Source of the DNA: Lottia gigantea
Lineage: Eukaryota > Mollusca > Gastropoda > Lottiidae
Reading direction: 5' to 3'
DNA length: 64,000 bases
Assembly: GCF_000327385.1 (NCBI RefSeq)
Contig: NW_008709919.1
Coordinates: 1,332,530 to 1,396,529, forward strand
The notes beneath the pieces were generated by a model, which saw only the letters and a list, made by a program, of their open reading frames with translations, was not told the DNA's origin and made no database searches. Positions within the stretch are counted from its first letter, which is position 1; every line of letters begins with the position of its first letter. The position numbers were made by a program, and so were the translations under genes. Positions 1 to 14,100 of the stretch are shown piece after piece.

Positions 1-463
1 TGAAATATTGTAATCAATATGGCGACTATAGATGGATAACATTGGTAATGATGAATATCGGTGTAGAACGACAGTTACTCACGTAAAGGCGTATTGATCC
101 ACACAGTACAACTTTCATAGAAAACACGGCAACGTATTGCACAAAGGGAAACGTACACATATATTATATGTATATATACACGATATAGAAAATAAATTAA
201 ATATTTCAATTTACATTATATTATTTTACCCTCTGTTAACAAAAAAAAGGAGGGTTTCTAGTTCAATTGGGTGTGTAGGTGAAATGGTACCCTATAAATA
301 TTCGTGACGCCAAATGAGTTACGTCTGTGTTTGATATCCGACAAAAAAAGTAAACATTTTAAGAATCGAATGGTATGTAACACATTGAACACTAATGATA
401 TTCAAACTGAAATCGTGTGTTATGATATATAAAACACATGATTTATTAACAAATGGTTGAATT
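1..463. other. Downstream flank of the LRR-Ig gene, no gene seen
   Basis: AT-rich sequence with a short TA/TATG-rich run near 155-185. On the minus strand an AATAAA lies at about 442-447, some 17 bases beyond the LRR-Ig stop codon, and could serve as a polyadenylation signal. Nothing else is recognised. Confidence 0.4.
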
Positions 464-1927
464 TCAGCTATGTATATGTTCCGAATTCCGTTGGATCATC
501 ATTTTGATACAGTTTTCGTCATGATCCGACATAGTATAAACATTCTTATGTTTCTTATTTTCACAGCACCTTTTGTCATCATAGCGTAATCGTTCTCGAC
601 GACGATAATAAAAATGAAATACTAAAGCACAAATTAATAAAGTTAAGAGGAATGTTCCAATAACAGCCCCCACAATATCAACAATTGAAAATTGTTTCAC
701 TTTGTCAGTTGTAGAAACTATTCCCATGTTTTTCTCAGCTTTGCTGTTTACTGTCCACTCATAAGTATTTTTGTTTTCAATCGTATTGACTTTGTTAACA
801 CTTGTAGTTGGGGTTCGGCCGACAGTTGTACTGTCCATGGGTTTCTCTTTGGCTATAGGCCATGCTAAATTTAAAGAAAACGTAACGTTTCCGGCTGGAT
901 TGTTGGCAATACATTTGTATTTTGATTTGTCTGTTAATTGTGGGTTAGTTATGTACATAACACCCTCGCTGTCTTTAGGTTGTGTTTTGGATGGATAATA
1001 CGTTTCGGTAGTACCATCAGGTCGGATCCAATATAGTGTAGGACTTGGATCGCCGGATGCAGTACATGTCAGTTTCCCCAATTCACTCTCAAATATAGCA
1101 TCCACCTTCTTGAAAGTTGGTAATTCACATGTGAAATCGCCTGCTTTTAAAGCATTAAATAGTTTATTACGGTGAGAAGGCGGTGATGAGCAGGACGGTG
1201 CGTCCCCACCGGAGAAAATTGAGTCTTCTTTGACGAAAAATTCGTACAACCACGTCAGTTCACAATTACAATGAAAATTGTTTTTGCCCAATCTGACATG
1301 ACTTAAGCTACGCAATAGATACAGCCATTCTTTATCTAGTTTTTCAAACTGATTTTCGTACAACCACAGAGCACGTAAAGAACCATTTAAGGGGCGCAGA
1401 ACTTCCAACGATAAGTTTCTCAGAGCACAATTATGCATGTAAAGTCCTCTTGTTGAAAGACCAGCAAATGCCTTGGACGAAAACTGGATTCCAGGATTCT
1501 CATTGATGAAGAAATTCTCCAAATTCAGTCCCCGAAATGTAAAATCGGGGATAAATTTCAGATCATTTTTACTGATGTCCAGCCATTTTAACTTGGTTAA
1601 TCCAGAAAATGTATCAATAGCGATACTCTCGATTCCACATCCGCTGAGGTATAAGTTCTTTAGAGACGACAAATTAGTAAAATTTCGTCTTGTCAACACT
1701 GGGTTTTTAAACTTGTTATCATTTAGTGTAAGCTCCAATGTGTCGAAAGGTATTCCGTCCGGAATAATATCGAGATTCCCTCTAGAACAATAAACATTGT
1801 TACTCATAGGCGGACAAAAACAATTCCTAGGACAGGTAGCACATATACTTCCCAATGAAACTATAACACACACAGCGCATAGCACTAGTTCTCTAAGAGA
1901 ACAAAATAATTCTCCTTTACGTTTCAT
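464..1927 (-). CDS. LRR-Ig single-pass membrane receptor, intronless, 487 aa
   Basis: One uninterrupted frame from an ATG (1925-1927) to TGA (464-466). Residues 1-30 form a signal peptide. Residues 31-60 are a Cys-rich LRR N-cap (CPRNCFCPP), about 61-215 hold six or so leucine-rich repeats, and 216-267 are an LRR C-cap (FHCNCELTWL, closing at C267). An Ig domain of I-set/C2 type spans about 270-355, with C288, W300 and YKC (C339). A Thr/Asn-rich stalk leads to a transmembrane helix at about 417-440, followed by a basic stop-transfer (YRRRERLRY) and a 45-residue tail with no recognised domain. This order matches the LRRIG group (AMIGO, LRRN, LINGO, Kekkon-like), which act as adhesion or recognition receptors; I cannot assign one orthologue. 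It is intronless while its neighbours are intron-rich. It lies at the left edge of the membrane-protein cluster and is on the same strand. Domain order is certain, function is inferred. Confidence 0.95.
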   Translation of the reverse strand: MKRKGELFCSLRELVLCAVCVIVSLGSICATCPRNCFCPPMSNNVYCSRGNLDIIPDGIPFDTLELTLNDNKFKNPVLTRRNFTNLSSLKNLYLSGCGIESIAIDTFSGLTKLKWLDISKNDLKFIPDFTFRGLNLENFFINENPGIQFSSKAFAGLSTRGLYMHNCALRNLSLEVLRPLNGSLRALWLYENQFEKLDKEWLYLLRSLSHVRLGKNNFHCNCELTWLYEFFVKEDSIFSGGDAPSCSSPPSHRNKLFNALKAGDFTCELPTFKKVDAIFESELGKLTCTASGDPSPTLYWIRPDGTTETYYPSKTQPKDSEGVMYITNPQLTDKSKYKCIANNPAGNVTFSLNLAWPIAKEKPMDSTTVGRTPTTSVNKVNTIENKNTYEWTVNSKAEKNMGIVSTTDKVKQFSIVDIVGAVIGTFLLTLLICALVFHFYYRRRERLRYDDKRCCENKKHKNVYTMSDHDENCIKMMIQRNSEHIHS

Positions 1928-4900
1928 TTTTCCAATCTATCATCGTTGGTTTCTCGCTAAAAGATTAAACAAAAATAACAAATCCACACCACAGCTATAT
2001 TCCACTGTTCGACTACATGATATAAAAGTTCACGATATAGTTCGCTCTCCAATGTATAAGATAATAATAGTCGAGTTAGTCAGCTGCAACCAACATACTG
2101 CTATCAACACACTGCGCCATCTAGTAATTACAATACTAATCGAGAGAATAGTCACGAACACACAGTCTCTTTTCAGCAAGAAGTGGATAGTTAAAATATA
2201 CTCGATTGAACAGTCTTAATGTAAAGAAAGTCTTTACTTACGAGTGTTGAAAAGGCGTCTCATTTACAATAATTAATACAATGATTATAATCAACACATA
2301 CAGTATCATTTCAAATAGATAAAGACTGGGGTTGATAATTTTACTTCTTTGTTTGTTTATTAGACGTAATAAATAGGGATTAGGATAAGTGAAAAACGAA
2401 TATTATTTAAGTTTAATTCGTGACATAGCAATAATAAGCTGGGATAAGCAGGCATTGTATTTTATATCGACATATCAGTACCAAATGTGCTGTTAAGTTT
2501 CTCAAGAAGTCGACGGGCAAATCATCGAATCCATCTCAGTGGACTGGATTTTGTTCAAATCCGTCGCAGTGGACAGGATTTTGTTTAAATCCGTCGCAGT
2601 GGACAGGATTTTGTTTAAATCCGTAGCATCACACAGGATTTATTCAAATCAAAATATTTACTACAAGGAACTGTGATAAAGTCGCAGATTCTGTCAGCCG
2701 AGGTCGACGACATGGTACACATTTTGCTACATAATATGAAGCAAATGGAAGCAACTACCTTTTCCCAGACTTCCAAATCCAACGAATAATCAGAATCTTC
2801 CAGATGCCACTAATTGCTAATAGTCGTTGAAAATCCCGTTTCTCTCAGACTCTGACTATGGCAAGGACCAAGTTCACCTTTAGAAGGCAATGATTTAGAA
2901 ATAGATCGCGAACATACACTTCGATAAATCTTTGATCAGCCATGCAAAAACAAATATATGAAGATCTGCGTCTTCCTTTCTGCACCCGATCTAATTAGGA
3001 CAGATAATATAGTATGCTGAAGGAACATTGTAGACCACTGGATCTCCAACGACTAAACACCTTTTCAATGTCAGCTCCTCTGACTTGTAAAGTGGGAGAC
3101 ACTTACATATTTTATGTTGGAAAGATATTTACAAAGAAAGCTGAATACATTTCATTGTGCTATTCTGCCCTAACAAGACACTTCTATAAATACCTTATAT
3201 AAATAAGCTACTTACATTTTTCGTGAATTATTTAATCTTAAATGGGATATTGTTGTTTTTGTCTAAAAGAGTCTCTAAATCTCGTGTATGCAAGGGTTAC
3301 ATGGTACAAGAGGTACTTCATTACATCAAGCAATTCACACCTACATTTGTTCCTATACAGATAATTTGAATCCTTTTCTCCTTAATAAGTATCAAGACGT
3401 CATGTAATGAATGAATGTCGTGGCCTATAATTATAATACTGGCCACTGGGTACGTTATCCCTTAATAGGAGAGTGGGTGTGTGTGTTGATGATGGGGGGT
3501 GAGTAGGTACCAGTTTCAAAATAACACGATGCATGTTCAAAGTCTACTTTCTTTTTGTATATAAATTTATTAACTATTGTTGATAGTGTGTGAAATTTGT
3601 TTTTCATTAATTTTCCAGCAATCCATCTTTTATGAACTTCATTTGCTGGTAACTATTTATTGGAAGCAGACTAATTGACAAATGTTTTTCCACCTAACAA
3701 ATCAGTTTTCGCTTTGCTTTTTAGACTTTGATATGCATGTTCCAATATACAATTTTGGTGGCTGCTCATTGAAGAATCGTGCTGAATACAAGTGATTGTT
3801 GGTACAAGTATAGCTGAATGCAATGAATATCTGTAAAAACTGTCACTATAAAGTATCTGATACGGCTTTTAAGATGTGTCACTGCCTCAATGTATAAAAT
3901 ATTAATCTTACACTTATTGCTTCGCCTAAGACGAGATAAACGTTTATTATCCTTTCGAGAATTCTTGTGTAATAGATGGATGACAAGTGACTTATTAGAA
4001 ACTAAGAAAAAAAAACAGACATGCAATCAGAAATAGACAATGGAATGAGTTCAAAACCGGTCCTATATCAAACCTTTTGGTCAATTATAAATCTGGGATT
4101 CTTTACTGTTTGTAATATTATGAAACAATCCTAATACCAAAATCCAATAGGGCAAGATGTTTTTGGTATGACAATTGAAAGCAGCAGAAATTGCATACTT
4201 TGTGGAACTGACACGAAAAAAAAAGAGAAATTCCATCTAAAATTTTTAGCAAAAAGCAAAGTCCATCGCGTTTATTAAAGAAAAGACTTTAACGTTAATG
4301 AATTGGAACAGTTGAAGTTATGTCTTGTCTAATAATGCTGTTTCATCGGACTAGTATTTTTTATGTCAAAAATGTGCTTGAAAAAAGTCTTATTAATGAA
4401 CTACATTTATTTGTCCAACACAAGGGCTTGCTTCAAGTAGCTTCAAAACTGTGAAGTGTGAAGATCGAAATAAAGGTGAATCAACTATATCTAATTGGAA
4501 GGATAATTGGAATTAAGTTCAATTATTGTTTATATTTTAGCTGTAAAACAATAACTGTTAATAGGACTATATTATCTGGCCATAAACTCTGCGTGAACCC
4601 CACTTTAATTAGGCGACAAATGAAGAAGGCCGAGTCAGAGTAATCGGATTACGTGAACATTCGACAAGAAACAATAGTGTCTTATGATTTGTACAAAATA
4701 CCCGTTGAATTACAATATCCCGGGGGAGGAGGTGGAATAATAGTGTCAGCACTCGTCAAGTCTCTTGTCCCTCCAGGGCTTAGTAAGGAGTCGTTGTCTT
4801 ACAGTTCACTGCTTTTCAGATATTTCATAACGCCCTGATAATTTTGATATCGAGTCTCTAATCTTGATATTATGTCGTCGATATCTTGTTAATCTGTAAT

Positions 4901-7900
4901 GGATGTCAGAACTACCCCGACCCCTGCTCAGCCCCATCGCTCAGTTCACCCGTGTAAAACTGATCACATTCTCTAACTCTCTGTTGCAATGTGGACAAAA
5001 TATGCTATAACTTCCACATATATTGAGCATTTATAAAGAAACATGTTTGTCGTTTGCCACAATTTGACTAAAAACTTAGCAAAAAAAAAAAAATCAGTAT
5101 TTGACTTGCAGTATATCTGTGGAACATAAAACCTCAACCAACACCATTTGAGATAATATACGTTTTGATTGTCTATGATGCAGGCCATGAAGTCCTCGGG
5201 TTGTATGGCGATTCAATGAATCTATCTACGTCATTATTAGCTGCAGTCTCCCATTTTATAAAGTGGGAAATGATCCATCGACATTTGTGCTTTTGTAGTC
5301 GTTGGTGCGCTCAGGCCCTTAAATCCATCTACAGATCTAATACCACACTTTGCTATCGGTTGTTGAAAATTTAGTTATCCCCGACATCTTCAGCAGCAAG
5401 GGCAACTTGTGCTTTTCTTTACATGACGATAAGGTACAAAGTTTTCATGTAGATAATCATAAACATTTTACATTAATATTCCATCAGTATATTCCAAAAA
5501 GAAATCTTGATTTTACATTTTGTAAATTCTGCATTGATTTATATATAAATGGTTTAGAAATTTTGTTTGAGAGAAATTGGATTGGAGATAATCTAAATGA
5601 ATTCAACAGACCACTTCAATAAAGCCCTTCATCAAAGAATGCTGTTGTTGTGCCCCGATGACAATCACTGGGTCGTCATTGACGATTAATTAAGATAAAA
5701 GTAAAGGTTTTCAAGTGATAAAACTTGAGCTGGCTTTGGTCATTCAAGTGGTCAAGTGTCCAGTAAAAGGATGTAAATGAAGTTTAAATGGTAATGACGT
5801 ATCTCAATCTTTTATCTCCCCTCCCCGACTGGGAACTTAGCGATCTTCAGATAATTATTAACTAGTTCCACATTAATTTGACCTCGACACGATTTTGGTT
5901 GCTATTTCATTAAGACAGTGTAGTTCAGGTCGAAGGCCAGAACTTTCAAACCATTTTGAAAAATCAAATCTGAAATTTTTATTGATTTTAGTTAAAAACT
6001 ATTGCGCTTGAATAACTGCTTTGGGTCACATGACTTCAAAATCTTGGTGGAATTGTAATTCGCATTGGAATATGTAAAAGCATTAAACGAAATGAAAATT
6101 GAATTCAAATGGTTAATAGTAAGACAGACTAACATGGTGGCAATGAAGCTACAATTAGTTGTTTGATGCTTCAAACCCATTGTCAAGTGATCCACTTAAG
6201 TGAATATTTAAGTAAATATTTGATGATTGCATATGATTGCAGACAGTCTACTTTGAATGTAGACGTTATAACTATCGTTTCACATTATATGCGCTGATCG
6301 AAAGATGATAAAATGAATTTATCGACATAATTCAACTGAGATTACTGATATTAAGCGAAAGGGAAATGGATAGTAGCCAACTAGATCACAATATAAGTGC
6401 ACCTTTCGGTTGCGGTTGCCAACCTTGATAGCTTTCAATAAAACAAAATGGTTGCATTATTAGATCTTTGAATTTTGTTTCACGAGACTAGCAGCGAATT
6501 GCTTAGTTTACCCTGTACTCTTGACCACCGAAAACTGATGTTTAGACCTCTTACAAATTCTACCTTAACTGAAATATCCCAAGTAATTTTGCAAAGGTAT
6601 TGATAGCATAATGTTTTTTTTTTAGTTTACTGTTTGATTCGGGTAGGGCAAGTTTCGTCCCCTCTCTCTTCGGGCCAACCTTCAAACGTAACACCTCTTC
6701 AGAACCGGTTTCAGATGGCGTGGATATGCCCTTCAGTATTGTTGCGTTTCAAGGGATTTAACTCTAGTATTTCGAATAAATATTCTTACCCATCAATGTA
6801 TTAATTCATTTGACCAGATACTAAGTATTTACCAAGCTTTAATGTGCCATAAAAGGCAGTTTTCTGTGAGTTTTATTTTTGAAGGTTTAAAATGGTAGAA
6901 TTTTTCTGATTTAACATGGCAAGATGCTCAATTTTAATAGGGAATCCACAGCTTGATTAAGGGGAGGTAACTATTCATGAAATAAGAAAGAATTGCTGAG
7001 CTGAAGACAACAATAACAAACTTCTGTTGTTGATTAATACGAATGTTATGGTTCCCTCATCAGATTTGTCGGCTGATTTCATAGGGTAATTCAGTTTAAC
7101 TTGATGCTTAATTGAATAAACTTGAAAGAATGTTGGATAACTTTTCAATGTCTGTAATTATGGTCAGAAATATCCTTCTTGAGCTCAAATTGTTGAACAA
7201 TCCATTACCAAAGGAGAAAAATACCCAAAAGTCACAGACCTCTTATTTCAATTTCTAAATGAAGTATTTGTTCCATCCTAGGCCTTAATCAAGCTCTCCC
7301 TTCCCCAAATTCAAACGCTGTGTGGGATGGTCCTCAACGACTCCACGCATAGCAATTAGTATGTATGAAAGGGGAATGAATAGACAGAAAAAATAGGAGC
7401 TTTAAAAATAACTTTATTATACAAAAATGTAATGCTTGTGTATATACATATATGTTGATGAAGGCAATTGAACTTTTTAAGTATTTACGGTTTTCTTGGA
7501 TTGATGCAGAGATTTTTAAAATAAAAACATGAGCATTCTAATGTTCGCTTAATGTTATGCCGATTCTTCCACTGACCACATCGACCATGTCGAATGATTA
7601 GATATTTAACTTATTAAGACATGATAATTCAAATCAAAAACATGATAATTCAAATAGAAAGGAGTTCTACGACCTATTTTGTGCTCTAAATTCTACTAAT
7701 GAATACAGAGCTGTGACCACTTAGCCAGTGATTACTTGGGTTGTGTTATAATGGAATAATCTGTCAAAGGAAAGACATAAAAAATATTCTTTGACGATAT
7801 TCACAACTAAAACTAAATATACAACTTAACAATACTGTTATTGCACATTTCTTTCCATTTAATGCGATCCATCAATTGAAGCCTGTATACTCGCTCATCA

Positions 7901-8142
7901 ATAACCCTTAATAAAAACATGCATTTAAGAAGTTAGTGCATCATTTGGGACCATGATGTATTTCGAAGTTTGTGTAGTATATATTCTTTCTTGATTGTCT
8001 CCGATTATTGAGCAATTCAAAACGGACATGTATTTTGCACTATAGTTATTATTATGATTATGCACAGGATTGGTGAAGATTGGAGCATATGATCTAAGTA
8101 ACGAACAGTCACAAAAACCGAACACTGTAAAACTGTTACAGT
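1928..8142. other. Intergenic region between gene A and the LRR-Ig gene
   Basis: About 6.2 kb with no gene that I can support. It holds a short 30-bp tandem repeat near 2529-2650 and scattered A or T runs. Two adjoining plus-strand frames near 5165-5622 are open but resemble nothing known and are treated as chance. The part just right of 1927 should hold the promoter and 5' leader of the LRR-Ig gene, but no convincing core element stands out. Confidence 0.5.
2529..2650. repeat. 30-bp tandem repeat, about 4 copies
   Basis: Four consecutive units of about 30 bases share the core CGCAGTGGACAGGATTTTG. The two middle copies are nearly identical and the outer two have diverged. The repeat is non-coding and lies in intergenic DNA. 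Confidence 0.8.
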
Positions 8143-11100
8143 TTACGTATTGTAGTAGGTTCTGTCTACAATTTTTGGTCTTGGTATATGGCACGGCCTG
8201 AAAAAGAATACAAAAAAATGTAACTTATGTATCGAATGGTTGCATTTGTTTTTACCACTCCAGTGATTTCCAATATGGCAGTTTAAAATCAAAATAGTAT
8301 AAATGGTGACCTATGTCAACCAAAACAAAACCGAACGTATTCTATTGCAAATGTGCATCAGGCAAATGAAACTGAATGCAATGAATGTGTTGTCGTTTTC
8401 TTTTTTTTAATTTAATTTCTGGATACAAAATTGTTATTAAAGCTTTCGTTTTAAACAAGCGCCTTCTTGTATTTTTTTTTTTATTATATCCGACTGAATA
8501 ATTCCGAAGAAACTTTGAATTAGACGACTTATGCATTATTAATACTTAGAAAAAAAAGAACTCGTGCATACCACTTTTCAACACCATTTAAATCTGCACC
8601 AGGGTTGTCTACCCCATAACTTTTATTGATTTCTGGATATCTGCAATGAAAAGGTGTAGAATAAGCATTTATTTCTGGGTTTTTATCGAAATTGGGACTT
8701 TTATAGGAGATCCACATCAACTGTTTGATAAATCCTTTCAGAAAAAGACGTGAGCTTGGAACAGACAGGATCGTTCTGCATTTGGGTCAAAAATCTTGAG
8801 AATGGCCTAACATTATATCACAATACAGATGGGACACAAACCCTCTACCTCTCAAAAAAGAAAAGAATGCGGCTCGTAACTTACTCCTGATAAGCTAAAT
8901 AGGTATCTGGATAAATTCCCTGCCTTCCACTTTCGGACATAGAAGGACCATAGTGATCATAATTCCTATTTTTGACATGACCATTACTGCTGTCATCGTA
9001 ACCATCTTCAAATGACCTACACAAAATTAATAACTTTTTATCAATTCGGATATATATTAACATCCCTTATTTTAGGATTGTGTAATTATCCGGAATATCT
9101 TTTGAGGCATCTCGATTTCCAGAAAAACCTGGTCAGATTATAACCTGATAATTATATTTAACAATCGTCAGCACTGTTTGGTTTGAATGGTATTTGCGGT
9201 AGTGGCGTCAATAATTTGTTTTCTGGATCTATAGGAACAGCAAAATTACCAATTTCGCTAAAGCGTATCCTAGAGATGTCTCTCCTCTCAGTTACAATTA
9301 CTACGGGTTATTTTACTTTTAATGAGAAGCCTTTCTTTTTTTGGACTCGAAGCCCATTATGTTTGGCGAAAGCTCCTTTAAAGCTAACTGTAGTAGCTAC
9401 TTACGCATCGTCATCGTACACTCGTCTTCTATAGCAACAACAGTATGCTATTAAAATCACTGCTATGATCAGAAGTATGAATATTCCAGCTGATATTGAT
9501 GTGCCCAACACAAGTTTTTCATGTGTCGTTAAATCCTCCCAACTCCCTGCAAAAGAGGGAACCAACTGATCAAAAACCTTGTTCAGACAGGGAATGGCAT
9601 TAAATATAGACATAAGGAAAGACAGAATATGTCAAAGAAAAAAACATAAATTATGCTTCGATTTACTTGACATTTTGAAAAATTTATATAATTACCTAAA
9701 AGCAGAGAAACTGAATGCCACAGTGAAAAAAATGAAAATCGGATTGTTTCCGAAAAGGTTACAACTAAATGACGTTCTTAAACCAATTGATAACTTCCTC
9801 CATTGACATTAATGAAAAGTAATGTAACTTCATCTAATACAATTTCCCTTTAAAGTAGTCAAAAAGGTTTAATACAAACAATCCAAGTACTGACGATCTA
9901 AACCGCAAACCGAAATGCAAAACTTTGGCGGAATATTGGTAGAAGCTATTACTAAATACTATGTCCCATATCCAAATGCTTTTAATGTGCTGAACACTTA
10001 CATTTGCACTCTAAAGATGATGTATCTGGTGTCCAAGTTCCATTTGCACATGTGATGGTATTCTTTCCACCTAAGCTATGACCAAAGTCATTACAGGATA
10101 ATAATACTGTTGATCCCGATGTGATATTTTCACCATGAATACTGATGGAACTATCTACAGTGCGTAACGTACAATCTGAAATACATATAGAAATACATTA
10201 CACCGGAACAATATTGAGCAGGTGGCGCTCAAGTCCACTCACTTCAAAGCTATAAACAATTTTATATTTCACATGTTTTTGAAATATGACTTTAGTATAT
10301 TTTAATTGTTGTTATTCACACTTTTGTCAGTTACATTTTGTACTGTGATTGTGGCTTAACGGATCATATTGAGTTGTATTTATATTGTATTTTATTTTTC
10401 AGATGTGACTAGGCATTTTGTTTTGTAGAATTGAATGAAATATACAAAATACGTATGCATAGCCTGCATGTCAACTGGAATGAGGTTGCTTCCAAAATGT
10501 TCGCAATCAATATGAACTGATGTTTACAATGTCTAAATGTACGGACATGAACGTGCACTTGTTACGCTCAATTTTCAAACAATTTCAGTTTTTCGCATGT
10601 TCTACCGACCAATTTAAGAAAAAGTAAAAGGAAAACATTTCCTGTGACTTTCTATGGTAAACTGTTATTTTTCGTTTAAATCTGACACTTTCTTGTTAGT
10701 GTGGTTAAAATAAAGTAAGTGACCTTATCGTCCAAACATAAGAAAGTGGACATCAACGTTAGGCTAGTTAAACACATTCCGCCAAGAATTTGAGTTAAGG
10801 TAAAAATCAACACTCGAGAAAGGTTGCAGATAGCTGGGGTTTGGTACGAATTAGTATTATAAGTCAACCACGTTTTGCTCTTTACCGACCTTAACATAAT
10901 GGTATATTCTCAGAAAATGTCCATTCTTATTCCATATGTTTGTCAACTTTTTGCAACATATTTTATAAGTTATATCCTGTGCTTAAATATATATTCGCCG
11001 GTACTACTTCTTCCTGTTATCCTTTTCGGTATAAATTCGTCGAATCATTAAAATTTAAACAAGGAAAAATTTTCGGTTACCCACAATTTGCATTTACTGT

Positions 11101-14100
11101 CGCAGACTGTGTTAATTAACACAAGGCAATGACAGTGAAAAAAGTACATAGTATATTAATGCATATACCATGGGTCGAAATTATATATTTTTTTTAGCAA
11201 AATAATGGTACATGCCTTTTATTTTTATACACATTAAATATGTCGAGGCGATATAATGGGTTTTTACATTGTGTATTAAAATTATTCTACATAGGGTTAT
11301 CAAGAACATTTGTAAATTTCAGTTTCTCATTTGAAACAAAGCGGATACCGTAAATATATGTAGTAGGTCACATATGTGAGGAATTCAGAGTAACAGATGT
11401 TTCTATTTAAATTATTACTAGATTGGGATATAGATTATACAAATTAAACATAATAAACACCACGTTATGAATTAAATATATATGTTAAAGGGGATTTCAA
11501 TTCTTTGTCTTTATTATTACTGATGTATGTTTTCTTTCTTTTTTTTCTTTTTTCTTTAGTAGAGTGTACAGAGCTACTATATGATAATTTTTTTACCAAT
11601 CACTAGGCCAATATTACTCGGCTGGTGGACAAGATTGTCGTCGACGAAATTCTCCAACCTACAAACTAAGTTCCATTTCAGAATGAAAGCTCAATCTTCC
11701 AAAAAACTACTACCACCCTGCGACTAGCTATTAAAATATTTTGCTTGTCCATTTATTGTACAAGAGCTCTGATTCGTATTAATATTAGGTAAACCAAATT
11801 GTCAAGTTCTCATCTCGAAAATAACCTATTAAAATCATTCTTACCAAATGTATCTACATTTCAAATTTGACATAACACACTAAATGTAATGCAATATGTC
11901 AAAGAAAGTTATCTTATGTTAACAAAACAAAGCTACACTGATTTTTATAAAGAAACTATTACTCACTCATTTTCTTTGGTCTATAATGGACTCTTTGCCA
12001 TGTAATGAACAAAATATATGGTATAAATATGGATATATCGCTTAGTTAATCCCGAAATAATCCTTATCCAAATCACAGATGTTCAAACACGTTAAGACAT
12101 GATTTAGTCTCGATCCTTCATGGACGAATTAATCATCTGCCGTGTTCAGTAACGGATCAATAGACCTGAAAGTAAAGGAGATAATCATGAATTATTTACT
12201 GTGTTAATTAATATCAAGAAACGTATGTAGATCAGTGCCAAATTAGTGAGTGAGATCGGCCTTAAATTTTTCAGATTTAGCACCGACGGTGGGTCGGTGA
12301 CGTCAATTTAACGTCCTCTTAACGTTTGCTGATATCGCAAACTAGATTTCGCCCCGCACCGCTTATCACTCCTTCCTTTTTACCCCATACGCCTCTCAAC
12401 TGGTGCAGACAAGATGGAGCATTTGACCCTTGTCAGCTTCATGGATACTATTGCCATTGTGCATTGAAGTAGATCAAATGTATTTTTTCACATCCGGGAA
12501 TAAACACACGCAGTCAACCTTTACATTTAAAACAAATCAAAGCCAGTTATTGTGTTCATAACTACTTAAACCAGCTGTACATTAGGTATACTGCTCCTTT
12601 TCGTTTGAATCAGCCCCGATTGTGCGGAAGAATCTTTACAACACAATACCTGAAACCAATATCAGTCGAGTGGTATTCCTTAACAACATTATCTTTCACA
12701 ACACAAATCTTAAGTTTTCTAAGATATTCTTACTGTTATTGTTGAATTGAATTTGTTGCACAATGATCGCCACATAAACAATGACTAGGATAACTATGAC
12801 GACTTGTACATAAATGAAAATAGCCCGGAGGTAAAAATATTTTCTTGTCGATCGAGATTCAAAAGATTTACTCTAAAAACCATCGTAAAATGTTGAATGG
12901 CGACTGGTTGTATCGTGATACGACAAATCGAACTAAAAGGAATTTCAAACGTACAGAAGATACAACATTGTGCGGTAAAAAATTTCCTTTTTCGGCCGTG
13001 CTCAATATATAGTCGAATAGGTTTTAGTATTAAAATAATTAACTTATTGGAGTCATCCACCTAACTAACGAATAACCAGGACACAACAGTTAATCCATTT
13101 ACTGTAAACCTATTGATCATAATAATTATGTCTTCACCGAAAGTGGAATTTGGTTAATTGTTTATTGCTAATATTTTCAATTATTAAAAAAAAAGTCAGT
13201 CACAACTGTACAGGGTCGGTCGGTAACAAGCTAAGTGGGTACTGCAGCAACTCAGTTTTCAAAAGCTTAATTGCAAATCGCCGGCATAAAGACAATGTCA
13301 AAAATAGAAAAAAAGGGGGGAACATGCGTGAATATTTAGGCATTCCATACTTAAAATCTTTAAAATAATTTCAATTGTTTCTTTCAGAGTAGCGATTTTA
13401 AAGTTTTTGTTTTAGGCTGATGTCGCCAAATGGCTTTACACGTTTATGAGAAGAAATTCTGGGAGAAATCTGTCTAAAAGACTTTTCTCAACAAAAATTC
13501 GACCAATTTTAGACCAACTCATATATCCTACCCCAGTGCACCTGATTTGACTCTGATCTCGTTTTGAAACGCCTTTGAGAAAACGTCCCCATGATTTGAT
13601 AAAACAGACATATAACCTGTGCTCTATGACTGAAAATCCTTTAAGATCTATTTTGGATAACGTTAAATAAATTTTTTATTATTATCTTCTGTTTACAAAT
13701 CAGAGCATAACCAAGAGCAACTTCATAGAAGGAACCAAACTTTATATAAAATCTTTATCATTTATCAAGTTTATGGACATCTAGTCCATACATAACCAGG
13801 GGCAACTTACTTCTAAATACTTAACTGTGTTATTTTATACAAAATGCTTATTCGAAGGTTGGCATCACATACTGTATATCATTAAATACATTGTAAATTC
13901 CGTCCAAACATAACCGAGAACAACTCGTTAAAGAGTACTAAACTTTGGTAACCTAATCTATACAAAACTTGTTTACGACGATTGGCAAAACTTTTGCATT
14001 TATCATTATACAACCGATATTCTACGATAAATTCGGTCCAACCATAAACAAAACAACTCTTTTAGAATACTTTTGACCTTATACAAAATGTTTATACGAA

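Noticed and set aside
5165-5622. Two adjoining plus-strand frames of 69 and 90 codons
   Set aside because: The second lacks an ATG and neither has a recognised motif; no splice sites clearly join them.
12794-13060. Minus-strand frame of 88 codons in the gene A intron
   Set aside because: It has no ATG, no domain and no phase-compatible splice pair; likely chance.
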